Shown here in pieces: positions 7,436 through 14,340 of a stretch of DNA of 43,134 nt. Both the position numbers and the translations under genes were made by a program. The notes beneath the pieces are model-generated. The model did no database searches, had not been told where the DNA came from, and was given only the letters and a program-made list of their open reading frames with translations. The DNA lies in contig DXZW01000040.1 in assembly GCA_019419455.1 (NCBI GenBank), positions 1 through 43,134 of the forward strand, read 5' to 3'. Position 1 is the first letter of the stretch. Each line of letters starts with the position of its first letter. Origin of the DNA: Collinsella sp. GTDB taxonomy: Bacteria > Actinomycetota > Coriobacteriia > Coriobacteriales > Coriobacteriaceae.

Positions 7436-8884
7436 TTAGCGGCGCTCGAGGACCGCTACGGTTTCGGTGTGGTCGGTATGGGGGAACATGTCGACGGGCG
7501 TGATCTTGAGCAGGCGATAGCCTCCGTCGAGGAGCTGGTGCAGGTCGCGCTCTTGGGTCACAGGGTTGCAGCTGATATAGGTGATGCGGCGCGGCTTGAG
7601 TGCGCAGGCGGCTTCGAGGAACTCGGGGGTGGAGCCGGCGCGCGGCGGGTCGATGGAAAGGACATCGATCCGCTCGTTGTTGTCGGCGGCGTCCAGGATG
7701 TAATCGGTGGCGTCGTCGGCCATAAACCAAGCGCTGCGGGTGAGGCCGTTGAGCTCGGCATTGCGACGTGCGTCGGCAATGCCCGCCGGGTTGCGCTCCA
7801 CGCCGAGCAGCATAATGCCGATGCCCTTGTCCTGGGCATCCTTCGCGGCGCACAGACCGATGGTGCCGCTACCACAGTAAGCGTCCATAAGAATGTCACC
7901 CTGCTGCAGGTCCATGCCGTCAATCGCGAGCTGATAGAGCAACTCGGTCTGCTGCGGATTGGTCTGGTAGAACGCGGTGGGGGAGATATCGAACTCGCAG
8001 CCGAGCAGCTGGTCGCGCATGCATTCGGCGCCATAGACGATACGAGTCTCCTCACCCAAGATGGCATTGCCGGGGCGACCGTTGATGTTCTGAGCGACGG
8101 TGACGATATGCGGATCAAGCGCCGCGACGGCTTCAAAGAACTCCTGCGCATGCGGCAGGTCGCGCTGAGCGGTCACGAGGGTGACCATAATCTGGTCGGT
8201 GCGCCAGCCGCAGCGAACGACGGCATAGCGAAGCAGCCCCAGATGCTTGTCTTCGTTAAAGGCGGGAATATGCAGACGTTCGGCCTCGCGAGCGATGCCG
8301 TTGAGAATCTGACGAGCGCCCGGCGCCTCGACAGGGCATTCAGGAACAGCAACGATTCTGTGTGTCCCACGTTCAAAAAAGCCGCAGCGGACAGCGCCCT
8401 CTTTGCCGGGAGCAAACGGAGTGGCAGCCTTATGACGAAAACCACGCGGCGCAGGATATTTGCCCGGGTCTCCCAGGGTGACTCCCATACCGCGAATGGG
8501 GTCGACGCTAATGCCCTCGCGCTCGCAGAGCTCAGCAAACAGCTCCTCCATAGCAGCCTGCTTGGCCGCCAACTGCTTCTTATAAGGACGATTGAGCGCC
8601 GTACACCCACCGCAAGCTTTCATGATCGAACAGGGAGACTTGGGGTCCACAGCCTTACGCGCAGACGAAACCGGATCTTTATGCGAGCGCTTGGAGCGAG
8701 TCTGAGATGCCTTGTCCTCGTTCCGACGAGAACTGGGGCGCTTGGCCTTAGCCTTGCCCTTGGCTGACTTACCCTTCGCATCCTGAGACGACTTGGATTT
8801 CTTAGAAGATTTTTTCTCCTCCGACCCCTCAGCCGCCTCGATCAAAGCACGACGAGCCCTACGCTCCGCACGAGATTCTGCCAT
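7436..8884 (-). CDS. rlmD: 23S rRNA m5U methyltransferase, TrmA/RlmD family
   Basis: SAM-dependent uracil-C5 RNA methyltransferase, most likely acting on 23S rRNA U1939 (RlmD) or a related uridine (RlmC/RlmCD). The 4Fe-4S ligands are C85, C91 and C94 with a fourth Cys in VAVPECPVEA; the 6- and 3-residue spacing matches E. coli RlmD. The SAM motif is DAYCGSGTIGL, the catalytic region SIDPPRAG, and the nucleophile lies in YISCNP. Odd: instead of an N-terminal TRAM domain, the first ~80 residues are Lys/Ser/Arg-rich and low complexity, likely a disordered RNA-binding tail. 482 aa. Family is certain; the exact target base is inferred. Confidence 0.88.
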   Translation of the reverse strand: MAESRAERRARRALIEAAEGSEEKKSSKKSKSSQDAKGKSAKGKAKAKRPSSRRNEDKASQTRSKRSHKDPVSSARKAVDPKSPCSIMKACGGCTALNRPYKKQLAAKQAAMEELFAELCEREGISVDPIRGMGVTLGDPGKYPAPRGFRHKAATPFAPGKEGAVRCGFFERGTHRIVAVPECPVEAPGARQILNGIAREAERLHIPAFNEDKHLGLLRYAVVRCGWRTDQIMVTLVTAQRDLPHAQEFFEAVAALDPHIVTVAQNINGRPGNAILGEETRIVYGAECMRDQLLGCEFDISPTAFYQTNPQQTELLYQLAIDGMDLQQGDILMDAYCGSGTIGLCAAKDAQDKGIGIMLLGVERNPAGIADARRNAELNGLTRSAWFMADDATDYILDAADNNERIDVLSIDPPRAGSTPEFLEAACALKPRRITYISCNPVTQERDLHQLLDGGYRLLKITPVDMFPHTDHTETVAVLERR

Positions 8885-8995
8885 GAATTAACCCCACTAT
8901 TAAAGAAAAAGAAAAGTCCGAAGCAATTGTACCGTGCCAAGCTAGTGGACGATATGCAAGCGGCCATTTCATGTCAGCGATAAGTCCAACGACGT

Positions 8996-9142
8996 TTGCC
9001 CGGCGCGGGCGGGGAGCGGCGCGGAATTAAGTTTCCTGCTCTACAGCCCTGCGCAAGACGGAAAGCACATTTAGTGCTTTCCTTTGCGTGCGGAACTCGC
9101 GATAAACTTAATTCCGCGCCGCCCCCCGCCCGCGCCGGGCAA
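8996..9142. repeat. Nested palindrome 1 (39-bp arms)
   Basis: Outer arms 8996-9034 and 9104-9142 are complementary at 38 of 39 positions and very GC-rich, ending in AATTAAGTTT. Inside lies a second hairpin, GGAAAGCAC-ATTTA-GTGCTTTCC (9060-9082), flanked by GCGCAA/TTGCGT. It fills most of the 351-bp gap between rlmD and the importer lipoprotein gene and ends 8 bp before that gene's -35. Same architecture as the elements at 10095 and 10944. No ORF inside. Confidence 0.85.
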
Positions 9143-9150
9143 GCCCTCCC

Positions 9151-9179
9151 TTGTACTCCATTTCACTAAAGTGTATGAT
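9151..9179 (+). promoter_or_regulatory. Promoter of the amino-acid importer
   Basis: TTGTAC (9151-9156), a 17-base spacer and TATGAT (9174-9179). The spacer contains CACTAAAGTG (9164-9173), a half-like copy of the dyad just downstream. Confidence 0.7.
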
Positions 9180-9197
9180 TCTGAACGTTGCATGACT

Positions 9198-9217
9198 CAC
9201 TTTACCTAACTAAAGTG
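9198..9217. promoter_or_regulatory. Dyad operator candidate, importer
   Basis: CACTTTACCTAACTAAAGTG is a perfect 7-bp inverted repeat with 6-base spacer, about +12 to +31 from the predicted transcription start, where a repressor would block. A similar dyad (CTTTA-N6-TAAAG) is upstream of ilvE at 32416-32431. Confidence 0.5.
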
Positions 9218-9235
9218 CCATCAAGGGGGAATACC

Positions 9236-10096
9236 ATGAATACCGATATGTCTCGTCGTCAGTTTGTTGGTCTAGCCGGCTCGCTCGCCGCGGTGCTTGG
9301 CCTTGGTCTTGTCGGTTGCGGCGGTGGTGCTGGCAAGGGCTCCGCTGCTGGCTCTGCCGCGGCCAAGGATGTGAAGGGCGCCGCGGAGTCCAAGAAGCTC
9401 GTGGTGGGCTTTGATAAGTCCTATCCTCCGTACGGCTTTGTGGGCGACGATGGCGAGTGCACCGGCTTTGATCTCGATCTGGCCAAGGCTGTTGCCGATA
9501 AGCAGGGCTGGGAGGTCAAATACGAGGCCATCGACTGGGACGCCAAGGATACGCTGCTCAACTCCGGCGCCATCAACTGCATCTGGAACGGCTTTACCAT
9601 GGAGGGCCGTGAGGACGACTACACGTTCTCCGAGCCGTACATGCTCAACGAGCAGGTGCTGGTGGTAAAGAAGGATGCGGGCATCAAGAGCTGGGACGAT
9701 CTTGCCGGCAAGACCGTGATTACCCAGACCGATTCCGCTGCGCAGGATGTACTCGAGGGTGACCAGAAGGATCTGGCGGCGACGTTTGCCACGCTCGACA
9801 CGATCGGCGAGTACAACACGGCCTTTATGCAGCTCGAGAGCGGCGCGGTCGATGCCGTGGCTTGCGACCTTTCGATTGCCCAGTATCAGCTTGCCGCCAA
9901 GCCCGATGCCTATACGCAGCTCGACAAGCCGCTGTCCAGCGAGCACTACGCCGTCGGCTTTAAGAAGGGCGACACCAAGTCCGCCGATGCCGTGACCGAG
10001 TCGCTCAAGGCGCTCTACGAGGACGGCACGGTCAAGGACCTGTGCGATAAGTATTCAAGCTATGGTCTTTCCTTCGACAACTGGGTGCTCAAATAG
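9236..10096 (+). CDS. Amino-acid ABC transporter substrate-binding lipoprotein
   Basis: Extracellular solute-binding protein (family 3, polar amino acids such as glutamine) that delivers substrate to the permease encoded next. The N-terminus is a lipoprotein signal: SRRQF at 6-10 (Tat-like twin arginine), a hydrophobic stretch, then the lipobox LVGC with C28, followed by a Gly/Ala/Ser-rich linker. The mature domain shows the family pattern KKLVVGFDKSYPPYGF, TGFDLDLAKAVA and GRxxDY (GREDDYTFSEPY). 286 aa. ATG at 9236 follows AAGGGGGAAT; ATG 9248 is an alternative. It has a good promoter and operator-like dyad, and is followed by a nested palindrome before the permease gene. Ligand identity is inferred. 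Confidence 0.9.
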   Translation: MNTDMSRRQFVGLAGSLAAVLGLGLVGCGGGAGKGSAAGSAAAKDVKGAAESKKLVVGFDKSYPPYGFVGDDGECTGFDLDLAKAVADKQGWEVKYEAIDWDAKDTLLNSGAINCIWNGFTMEGREDDYTFSEPYMLNEQVLVVKKDAGIKSWDDLAGKTVITQTDSAAQDVLEGDQKDLAATFATLDTIGEYNTAFMQLESGAVDAVACDLSIAQYQLAAKPDAYTQLDKPLSSEHYAVGFKKGDTKSADAVTESLKALYEDGTVKDLCDKYSSYGLSFDNWVLK

Positions 10097-10201
10097 CGGC
10101 TTTCCCAGGCACCCGATTTTGCCGTTCAAACCGTCGCTTGCGTACATTTAGTACGCGGCGCTCCTCTTTCACGGCAAACTCGGGCACCTGGAAAACCCGC
10201 T
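10095..10201. repeat. Nested palindrome 2 (importer operon)
   Basis: Outer arms 10095-10125 and 10171-10201 pair at 26 of 31 positions. The core 10126-10170 is TCAAACCGTCGCTTGCGTAC, a five-base loop, then GTACGCGGCGCTCCTCTTTC. The left arm overlaps the stop codon of the lipoprotein gene. Except for the loop, the core is identical to the core at 10971-11014, while the outer arms are unrelated. Confidence 0.85.
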
Positions 10202-10261
10202 TTAGCATTGGGTTCGCTGTTCCGTTACTGTGAAAGAGAGCTTGGGTTGTCTATTCAGGTC

Positions 10262-10900
10262 ATGATGCAGATGCTTGGCCAGGGATTCTTGGTCAGCTTG
10301 CAGCTGTTTGTGCTGACGTTGCTCGGGTCGATTCCGCTGGGAATTCCCGTGGTGTTTATGCGCATGAGCAAAATTGCGCCGCTTCGCTGGATCGCGCGCA
10401 TCTATATTTCGGTCATGCGCGGCACGCCGCTCATGCTACAGATGTTTGCCATCTACTTCGCCCCGTACTACGTGTTCGGCATCTCGCTCACGCCCGATTC
10501 CAAGTGGACGGCGTGCGTTGTGGCGTTCATCATCAACTACGCCGGCTACTTTGCCGAGATCTATCGCTCGGGCCTGCAGTCGATTCCGCGTGGTCAATAT
10601 GAGGCCGCCGAGGTGCTGGGCTACTCGCGTCTGCAGACATTTTTGTACATCGTGATGCCGCAAGTTGCCAAACGCATTTTGCCGGCGATGGGCAACGAGA
10701 TCATCACGCTGGTCAAGGACACATCGCTGGCGTTTGCCATCGGCGTGGGGGAGATGTTCTCGACGGCCAAGGCGCTGGTTGCCTCGCAAGTGAGTATGGT
10801 GCCGTTTGCGATCGCGGCGCTGATTTACTGGGTCTTTAACTTTGTGGTCGAGATGCTGCTGGGCGCCGCCGAAAAGAAGCTGGACTATTATCATGACTAG
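10262..10900 (+). CDS. Amino-acid ABC transporter permease
   Basis: Inner-membrane permease of the polar amino-acid ABC family (HisM/GlnP type). Hydrophobic segments FLVSLQLFVLTLLGSIPLG, the EIYRSGLQSIPRGQYEAAEVLG loop (EAA motif that contacts the ATPase) and two further helices are visible; the C-terminus ends VVEMLLGAAEKKLDYYHD. About 212 aa. The start is uncertain: ATG 10262 or 10265 begins the first helix cleanly but lacks a strong Shine-Dalgarno. TTG 10247 has GAAAGAGAG upstream, and the frame is open to TTG 10208. It is flanked on both sides by nested palindromes rather than packed against its neighbours. Confidence 0.88.
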   Translation: MMQMLGQGFLVSLQLFVLTLLGSIPLGIPVVFMRMSKIAPLRWIARIYISVMRGTPLMLQMFAIYFAPYYVFGISLTPDSKWTACVVAFIINYAGYFAEIYRSGLQSIPRGQYEAAEVLGYSRLQTFLYIVMPQVAKRILPAMGNEIITLVKDTSLAFAIGVGEMFSTAKALVASQVSMVPFAIAALIYWVFNFVVEMLLGAAEKKLDYYHD

Positions 10901-10905
10901 ATCGT

Positions 10906-10929
10906 TCCGCCGTTCTAACGAACGGCGGA
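10906..10929 (+). repeat. Stop-adjacent CCGCCGTTC hairpin, copy 1
   Basis: TCCGCCGTTC-TAAC-GAACGGCGGA, a perfect 10-bp stem, six bases after the permease stop. The same palindrome occurs at 25117-25140 and a half copy at 20722. Confidence 0.75.
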
Positions 10930-10943
10930 CTGCTCGACGCTGC

Positions 10944-11042
10944 GCGTGTGCCTGACGGCCAATCTGCTCCTCAAACCGTCGCTTGCGTACAGAAGTACGC
11001 GGCGCTCCTCTTTCGGAGCACATTGTCTCGCCAGTCACACGC
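10944..11042. repeat. Nested palindrome 3 (importer operon)
   Basis: Core 10971-11014 has the same two 20-base halves as palindrome 2 (TCAAACCGTCGCTTGCGTAC and GTACGCGGCGCTCCTCTTTC) around a four-base AGAA loop. The outer arms GCGTGTGCCTGACGG...CTGCTCC (10944-10970) and GGAGCAC...GTCACACGC (11015-11042) pair imperfectly with each other but are unrelated to the arms of palindrome 2. Confidence 0.85.
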
Positions 11043-11073
11043 TCGCTGTCTTTTTAAACACATGGAGGTTCCC

Positions 11074-11838
11074 GTGTCCGGAACGGTAATGAATATAGCG
11101 AACGCGCGCAAGGCGTTTGGCGGCAATGAGGTGCTCAAGGATATCTCACTCGAAGTCAAGCGCGGTGAGGTCGTGGCGATTATCGGACCTTCGGGCGGCG
11201 GTAAGTCTACGCTGCTGCGGTGTGCCACGCTGCTCGAGACACTCGACGGAGGCTCTCTCTCGTTTGGCGACCTTGCCGTTGCGACGGACGCGGGGCCGGG
11301 TGCGGTCTATGCGAAAGGCGACGTGCCCAAACAGGCGCGCTCGCGGTTTGGTCTGGTGTTCCAGAACTACAATCTGTTCCCGCACTATACGGTGATGAAA
11401 AACATCATCGACGCGCCGATCCGCGTGCTTAAGCGCCCGCGCGAGCAGGCGGAGGCGCGTGCGCGTGAGTTGATCGCGCAGATGGGGCTTACGGGCAACG
11501 AGAACAAGGTGCCGTGTGAGCTTTCGGGCGGTCAGCAGCAGCGCGTGAGTATTGCCCGCGCCCTGGCGCTCGATCCGGAAATCTTATTCTTTGACGAGCC
11601 GACCTCGGCGCTCGATCCCGAGCTGACGGCCGAGGTGCTGCGTGTCATTAAGGACCTCGCTGCGCAGAACATGACGATGGTGATCGTGACCCACGCAATG
11701 CAGTTTGCGCGCGATGTTGCCGACCGCGTGGTCTTTATGGATGGCGGTCGTATTGTCGAGGAGGGTCCTGCCGAGCAGGTTATCGACCATCCGCGCGAGC
11801 AGCGCACCCGTGAGTTCTTGAGCCGTATCGAGGGGTAG
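11074..11838 (+). CDS. Amino-acid ABC transporter ATP-binding protein
   Basis: Cytoplasmic ATPase of the polar amino-acid importer (GlnQ/HisP family). Walker A GPSGGGKSTLLR, Q-loop VFQNYNLFPHYTV, signature LSGGQQQRVSIARAL, Walker B ILFFDEPTSALDPE and switch VTHAMQFA are all intact. The GTG at 11074 was chosen because GGAGG lies five bases upstream. ATG 11063 contains that Shine-Dalgarno and would be poorly initiated. 254 aa, normal. It completes the lipoprotein-permease-ATPase set and ends at a strong terminator. The insertion LAVATDAGPGAVYAKGDVPKQARSR after the first strand is slightly long for the family. Confidence 0.92.
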   Translation: MSGTVMNIANARKAFGGNEVLKDISLEVKRGEVVAIIGPSGGGKSTLLRCATLLETLDGGSLSFGDLAVATDAGPGAVYAKGDVPKQARSRFGLVFQNYNLFPHYTVMKNIIDAPIRVLKRPREQAEARARELIAQMGLTGNENKVPCELSGGQQQRVSIARALALDPEILFFDEPTSALDPELTAEVLRVIKDLAAQNMTMVIVTHAMQFARDVADRVVFMDGGRIVEEGPAEQVIDHPREQRTREFLSRIEG

Positions 11839-11859
11839 GCTCAACTAAATATTGAGATG

Positions 11860-11897
11860 AAGCCGCCGCAGGTCTAATGGTCTGCGGCGGCTTTTAT
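11860..11897 (+). terminator. Terminator of the importer operon
   Basis: AAGCCGCCGCAG and CTGCGGCGGCTT form a 12-bp stem around a ten-base loop, followed by TTATTT. Confidence 0.85.
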
Positions 11898-11959
11898 TTG
11901 CATCGACGGGGTTCAATAATTGCCTCACAAGCTTGTCTCTTCCTCTCGCCGCCTGTATT

Positions 11960-12135
11960 CATACGTGTGCCGAAAGGTATGCATGGACAGCCGCCCGTGA
12001 GGGTAGGGTGGTGGCATAGGACATTTGGAGGGTGAGTCGGCTCGGCTGCCGACCATGCTGCTCCCGGGACGGCACCGACCGCGAACTCTCCCCGTTGGCG
12101 TCGCGCATTGCGCGCGGCCCTGCAAGGAGGTCATC
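11960..12135 (+). ncRNA. Possible structured 5' leader of the EF-G-like gene
   Basis: About 175 bases before the start codon contain a perfect hairpin GTCGGC-N6-GCCGAC (12036-12053), a potential long-range pairing GCATGG (11981-11986) with CCATGC (12053-12058), and GCGC-ATT-GCGC close to the Shine-Dalgarno. I do not recognise a known riboswitch class. Could be only GC-rich leader. Confidence 0.3.
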
Positions 12136-14211
12136 ATGGGTGCTCCCAAGACCGGTAACGTAAGGAACGTGGTGCTCGTAGGCCAAGGCGGGGTGGGCAA
12201 GACTTCACTCGCCGAAGCCATGCTCCACCTTTCCGGCAAGACCGCCCGCCTGGGCGGCCACGACGGCACCAAGCCCACGCTCGACTATGACCCCGAAGAG
12301 GTCAAGCGTGCGTTTTCCATCTCGACGACCATTGCGCCGATCGACTGGAAGGGCGCTCGCATCAATGTGCTCGATGCCCCGTGCTATCCCGATTTTATCG
12401 GCGACGCCTTTGCCGCGATGAGCGTCTGCGAGACGGCTCTGTTTGTGGTCGACGCCGAGGCCGGCCCGCAGCCTACGACGGTTAAGCTCTGGTATGCCGC
12501 CGAGGACCTGCGCCTGGCGCGTGCGGTGTTCGTAAACCGCCTGTCGCGCTCCGAGGCCAGCTTTGCGACCACAATGGACCTGCTGCAGGAGCGCTTTGGT
12601 ACGCGCCTGGGCGCCGTGACTCTTCCCTGGGGCGAGGGCGAGGACTTTGACGGCATCATCGACCTGGTGCGCATGAAGGCGCGCCACTGCAACGGCGCCG
12701 AGGCCGTTGAGTCGGAGATTCCCGAGGAGTATCGTGCCCAGGCCGAGGAGGCCCATGACCATCTGTGCGAGCTGGTGGCCGAGGCCGACGACGAACTGAT
12801 GATGAAGTACTTGGAAGGCGAGGAGACGCTGACGCAGGAGGAGCTTGAAGGCCTGCTGTCGAAGGCGATTGCCGAGCGCATCTTTGTGCCGGTCTTTGCG
12901 GGCGATTGCATTAAGGAGCAGGGCGTCAACTCGCTGATGGACGACATCGCGACGTACTTCCCGGCGCCGACCGACTACGGCGAGATGCCGCTCATCGACG
13001 GCGATTCGCTTAAGATCTCGAGTGACGATGACCGTCCGGTGGCGTTTGTGTTTAAGACGCTGGCCGATCCGCAGCAGGGTCGCATCAGCTTTATCAAGGT
13101 GCTGACGGGTACGCTTGAGCCGGGTCTTGAGCTGATCAACGCGCGCACGCGCAAGGGCGACCGTCTGGCTCACCTGTATGTGATGTGCGGTCGCGACATG
13201 ACCGAGGTCGGTCACGCCTATGCCGGCGACATCATCGTGGCGCCCAAGCTGGCGGCCGAGACGGGCGATACACTCTCGATTACCGGCAAGGTCGAGGCTG
13301 CGGCGTTTAAGTTCCCCAACTCGCAGTACCGCATCGCCATCGAGGCCGAGAACCGCGGTGACGAGGAGAAGCTATACACGTTTATCGAGAAGGCGTGCAA
13401 GGCCGATCCGACCATGAGCATCGATCGTGACGAGGAGACCGGCCAGACTATCATCTCCGCCGTGGGTGAGGCGCAGGTTTCGGTCCTGCTCAATCGCCTT
13501 GAGGATCGCACCAAGGTCGTGGCCAAGAGCGTGCCGATCCGTATTCCGTATCGCGAGACCATTCGCCGCACGGCAAGTGCCCAGGGTCGCCACAAGAAGC
13601 AGACTGGCGGTGCCGGTCAGTATGGCGACTGCTGGCTGCGCGTTGAGCCACTCATTGGGCCCGACGGCACGAGCGATGGCTATGAGTTTGTAGACGAGGT
13701 CGTGGGCGGTCGCATTCCGCGTTCGCTCATTCCCGCCGTGGACAAGGGCGTTCAGGAGACCATGAAGGACGGCATTATTGCCGGCTACCCGCTTACTGGC
13801 ATCCGCGTGGCTGTGTACGACGGCTCGTATCACAGCGTCGACTCCAACGAGATGGCGTTCCGCGCGGCGGCTCGCATCGGCCTGCGCAAGGCATGCGCCG
13901 ATGCCGACCCGGTGGTGCTGGAGCCCATCGAGGAAATCACGGTGACCATCCCCGAGAGCTACGCCGGCGCCGTGATGGGCGATATCTCGGCCTCGCGCGG
14001 TCGCGTGACGGGCATGGAGACCGATGAACGCGGCGACACCGTTGTTATTGCCCAGGCGCCGCTGGCCGAGCTGACGGATTATTCGACGCGTCTGCGCTCC
14101 ATCACGCGCGGCACGGGCGACTTTACCATGAAGCCCGCCGGCTACGAGCAGGTGCCTTATGACGTTCAGGCCAAGCTGGTCGAGCGCTATGAGGAGGGCC
14201 GCGCCAAGTAG
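12136..14211 (+). CDS. Elongation factor G-like GTPase (EF-G2 type)
   Basis: Paralogue of translation factor EF-G with the full domain set: G domain, domain II (VAFVFKTLADPQQGRISFIKVLTG), domain III, domain IV (the QTGGAGQYGDCWLRVEP region) and domain V (SRGRVTGMETDERGDT). 691 aa. The P-loop is GQGGVGKTS (16-24) rather than the AHIDAGKTT of canonical EF-G. The G3 motif is DAPC (80-83) instead of DTPG, and the guanine-specificity motif NKxD is NRLS (134-137). These changes match actinobacterial EF-G2, which binds GTP but, in the studied mycobacterial case, lacks ribosome-stimulated GTPase activity. The role here is unknown. ATG 12136 follows AAGGAGG; the frame is open upstream to 12025 without a good start. 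Confidence 0.85.
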   Translation: MGAPKTGNVRNVVLVGQGGVGKTSLAEAMLHLSGKTARLGGHDGTKPTLDYDPEEVKRAFSISTTIAPIDWKGARINVLDAPCYPDFIGDAFAAMSVCETALFVVDAEAGPQPTTVKLWYAAEDLRLARAVFVNRLSRSEASFATTMDLLQERFGTRLGAVTLPWGEGEDFDGIIDLVRMKARHCNGAEAVESEIPEEYRAQAEEAHDHLCELVAEADDELMMKYLEGEETLTQEELEGLLSKAIAERIFVPVFAGDCIKEQGVNSLMDDIATYFPAPTDYGEMPLIDGDSLKISSDDDRPVAFVFKTLADPQQGRISFIKVLTGTLEPGLELINARTRKGDRLAHLYVMCGRDMTEVGHAYAGDIIVAPKLAAETGDTLSITGKVEAAAFKFPNSQYRIAIEAENRGDEEKLYTFIEKACKADPTMSIDRDEETGQTIISAVGEAQVSVLLNRLEDRTKVVAKSVPIRIPYRETIRRTASAQGRHKKQTGGAGQYGDCWLRVEPLIGPDGTSDGYEFVDEVVGGRIPRSLIPAVDKGVQETMKDGIIAGYPLTGIRVAVYDGSYHSVDSNEMAFRAAARIGLRKACADADPVVLEPIEEITVTIPESYAGAVMGDISASRGRVTGMETDERGDTVVIAQAPLAELTDYSTRLRSITRGTGDFTMKPAGYEQVPYDVQAKLVERYEEGRAK

Positions 14212-14245
14212 CGTGTGGCGTTGCCTGCAACATACATGCCGATGC

Positions 14246-14284
14246 AAGGGCCGCTCTGGGCAATCCGGGGCGGCCCTTTTTTGA
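14246..14284 (+). terminator. Terminator of the EF-G-like gene
   Basis: AAGGGCCGC and GCGGCCCTT around a ~19-base loop containing further pairing, followed by TTTTTG. Confidence 0.8.
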
Positions 14285-14340
14285 TTCCTGGGGGACGGGG
14301 GAAACGGACCATGTTAGGTTTTGGGGCAGCTTGGTCGGCC

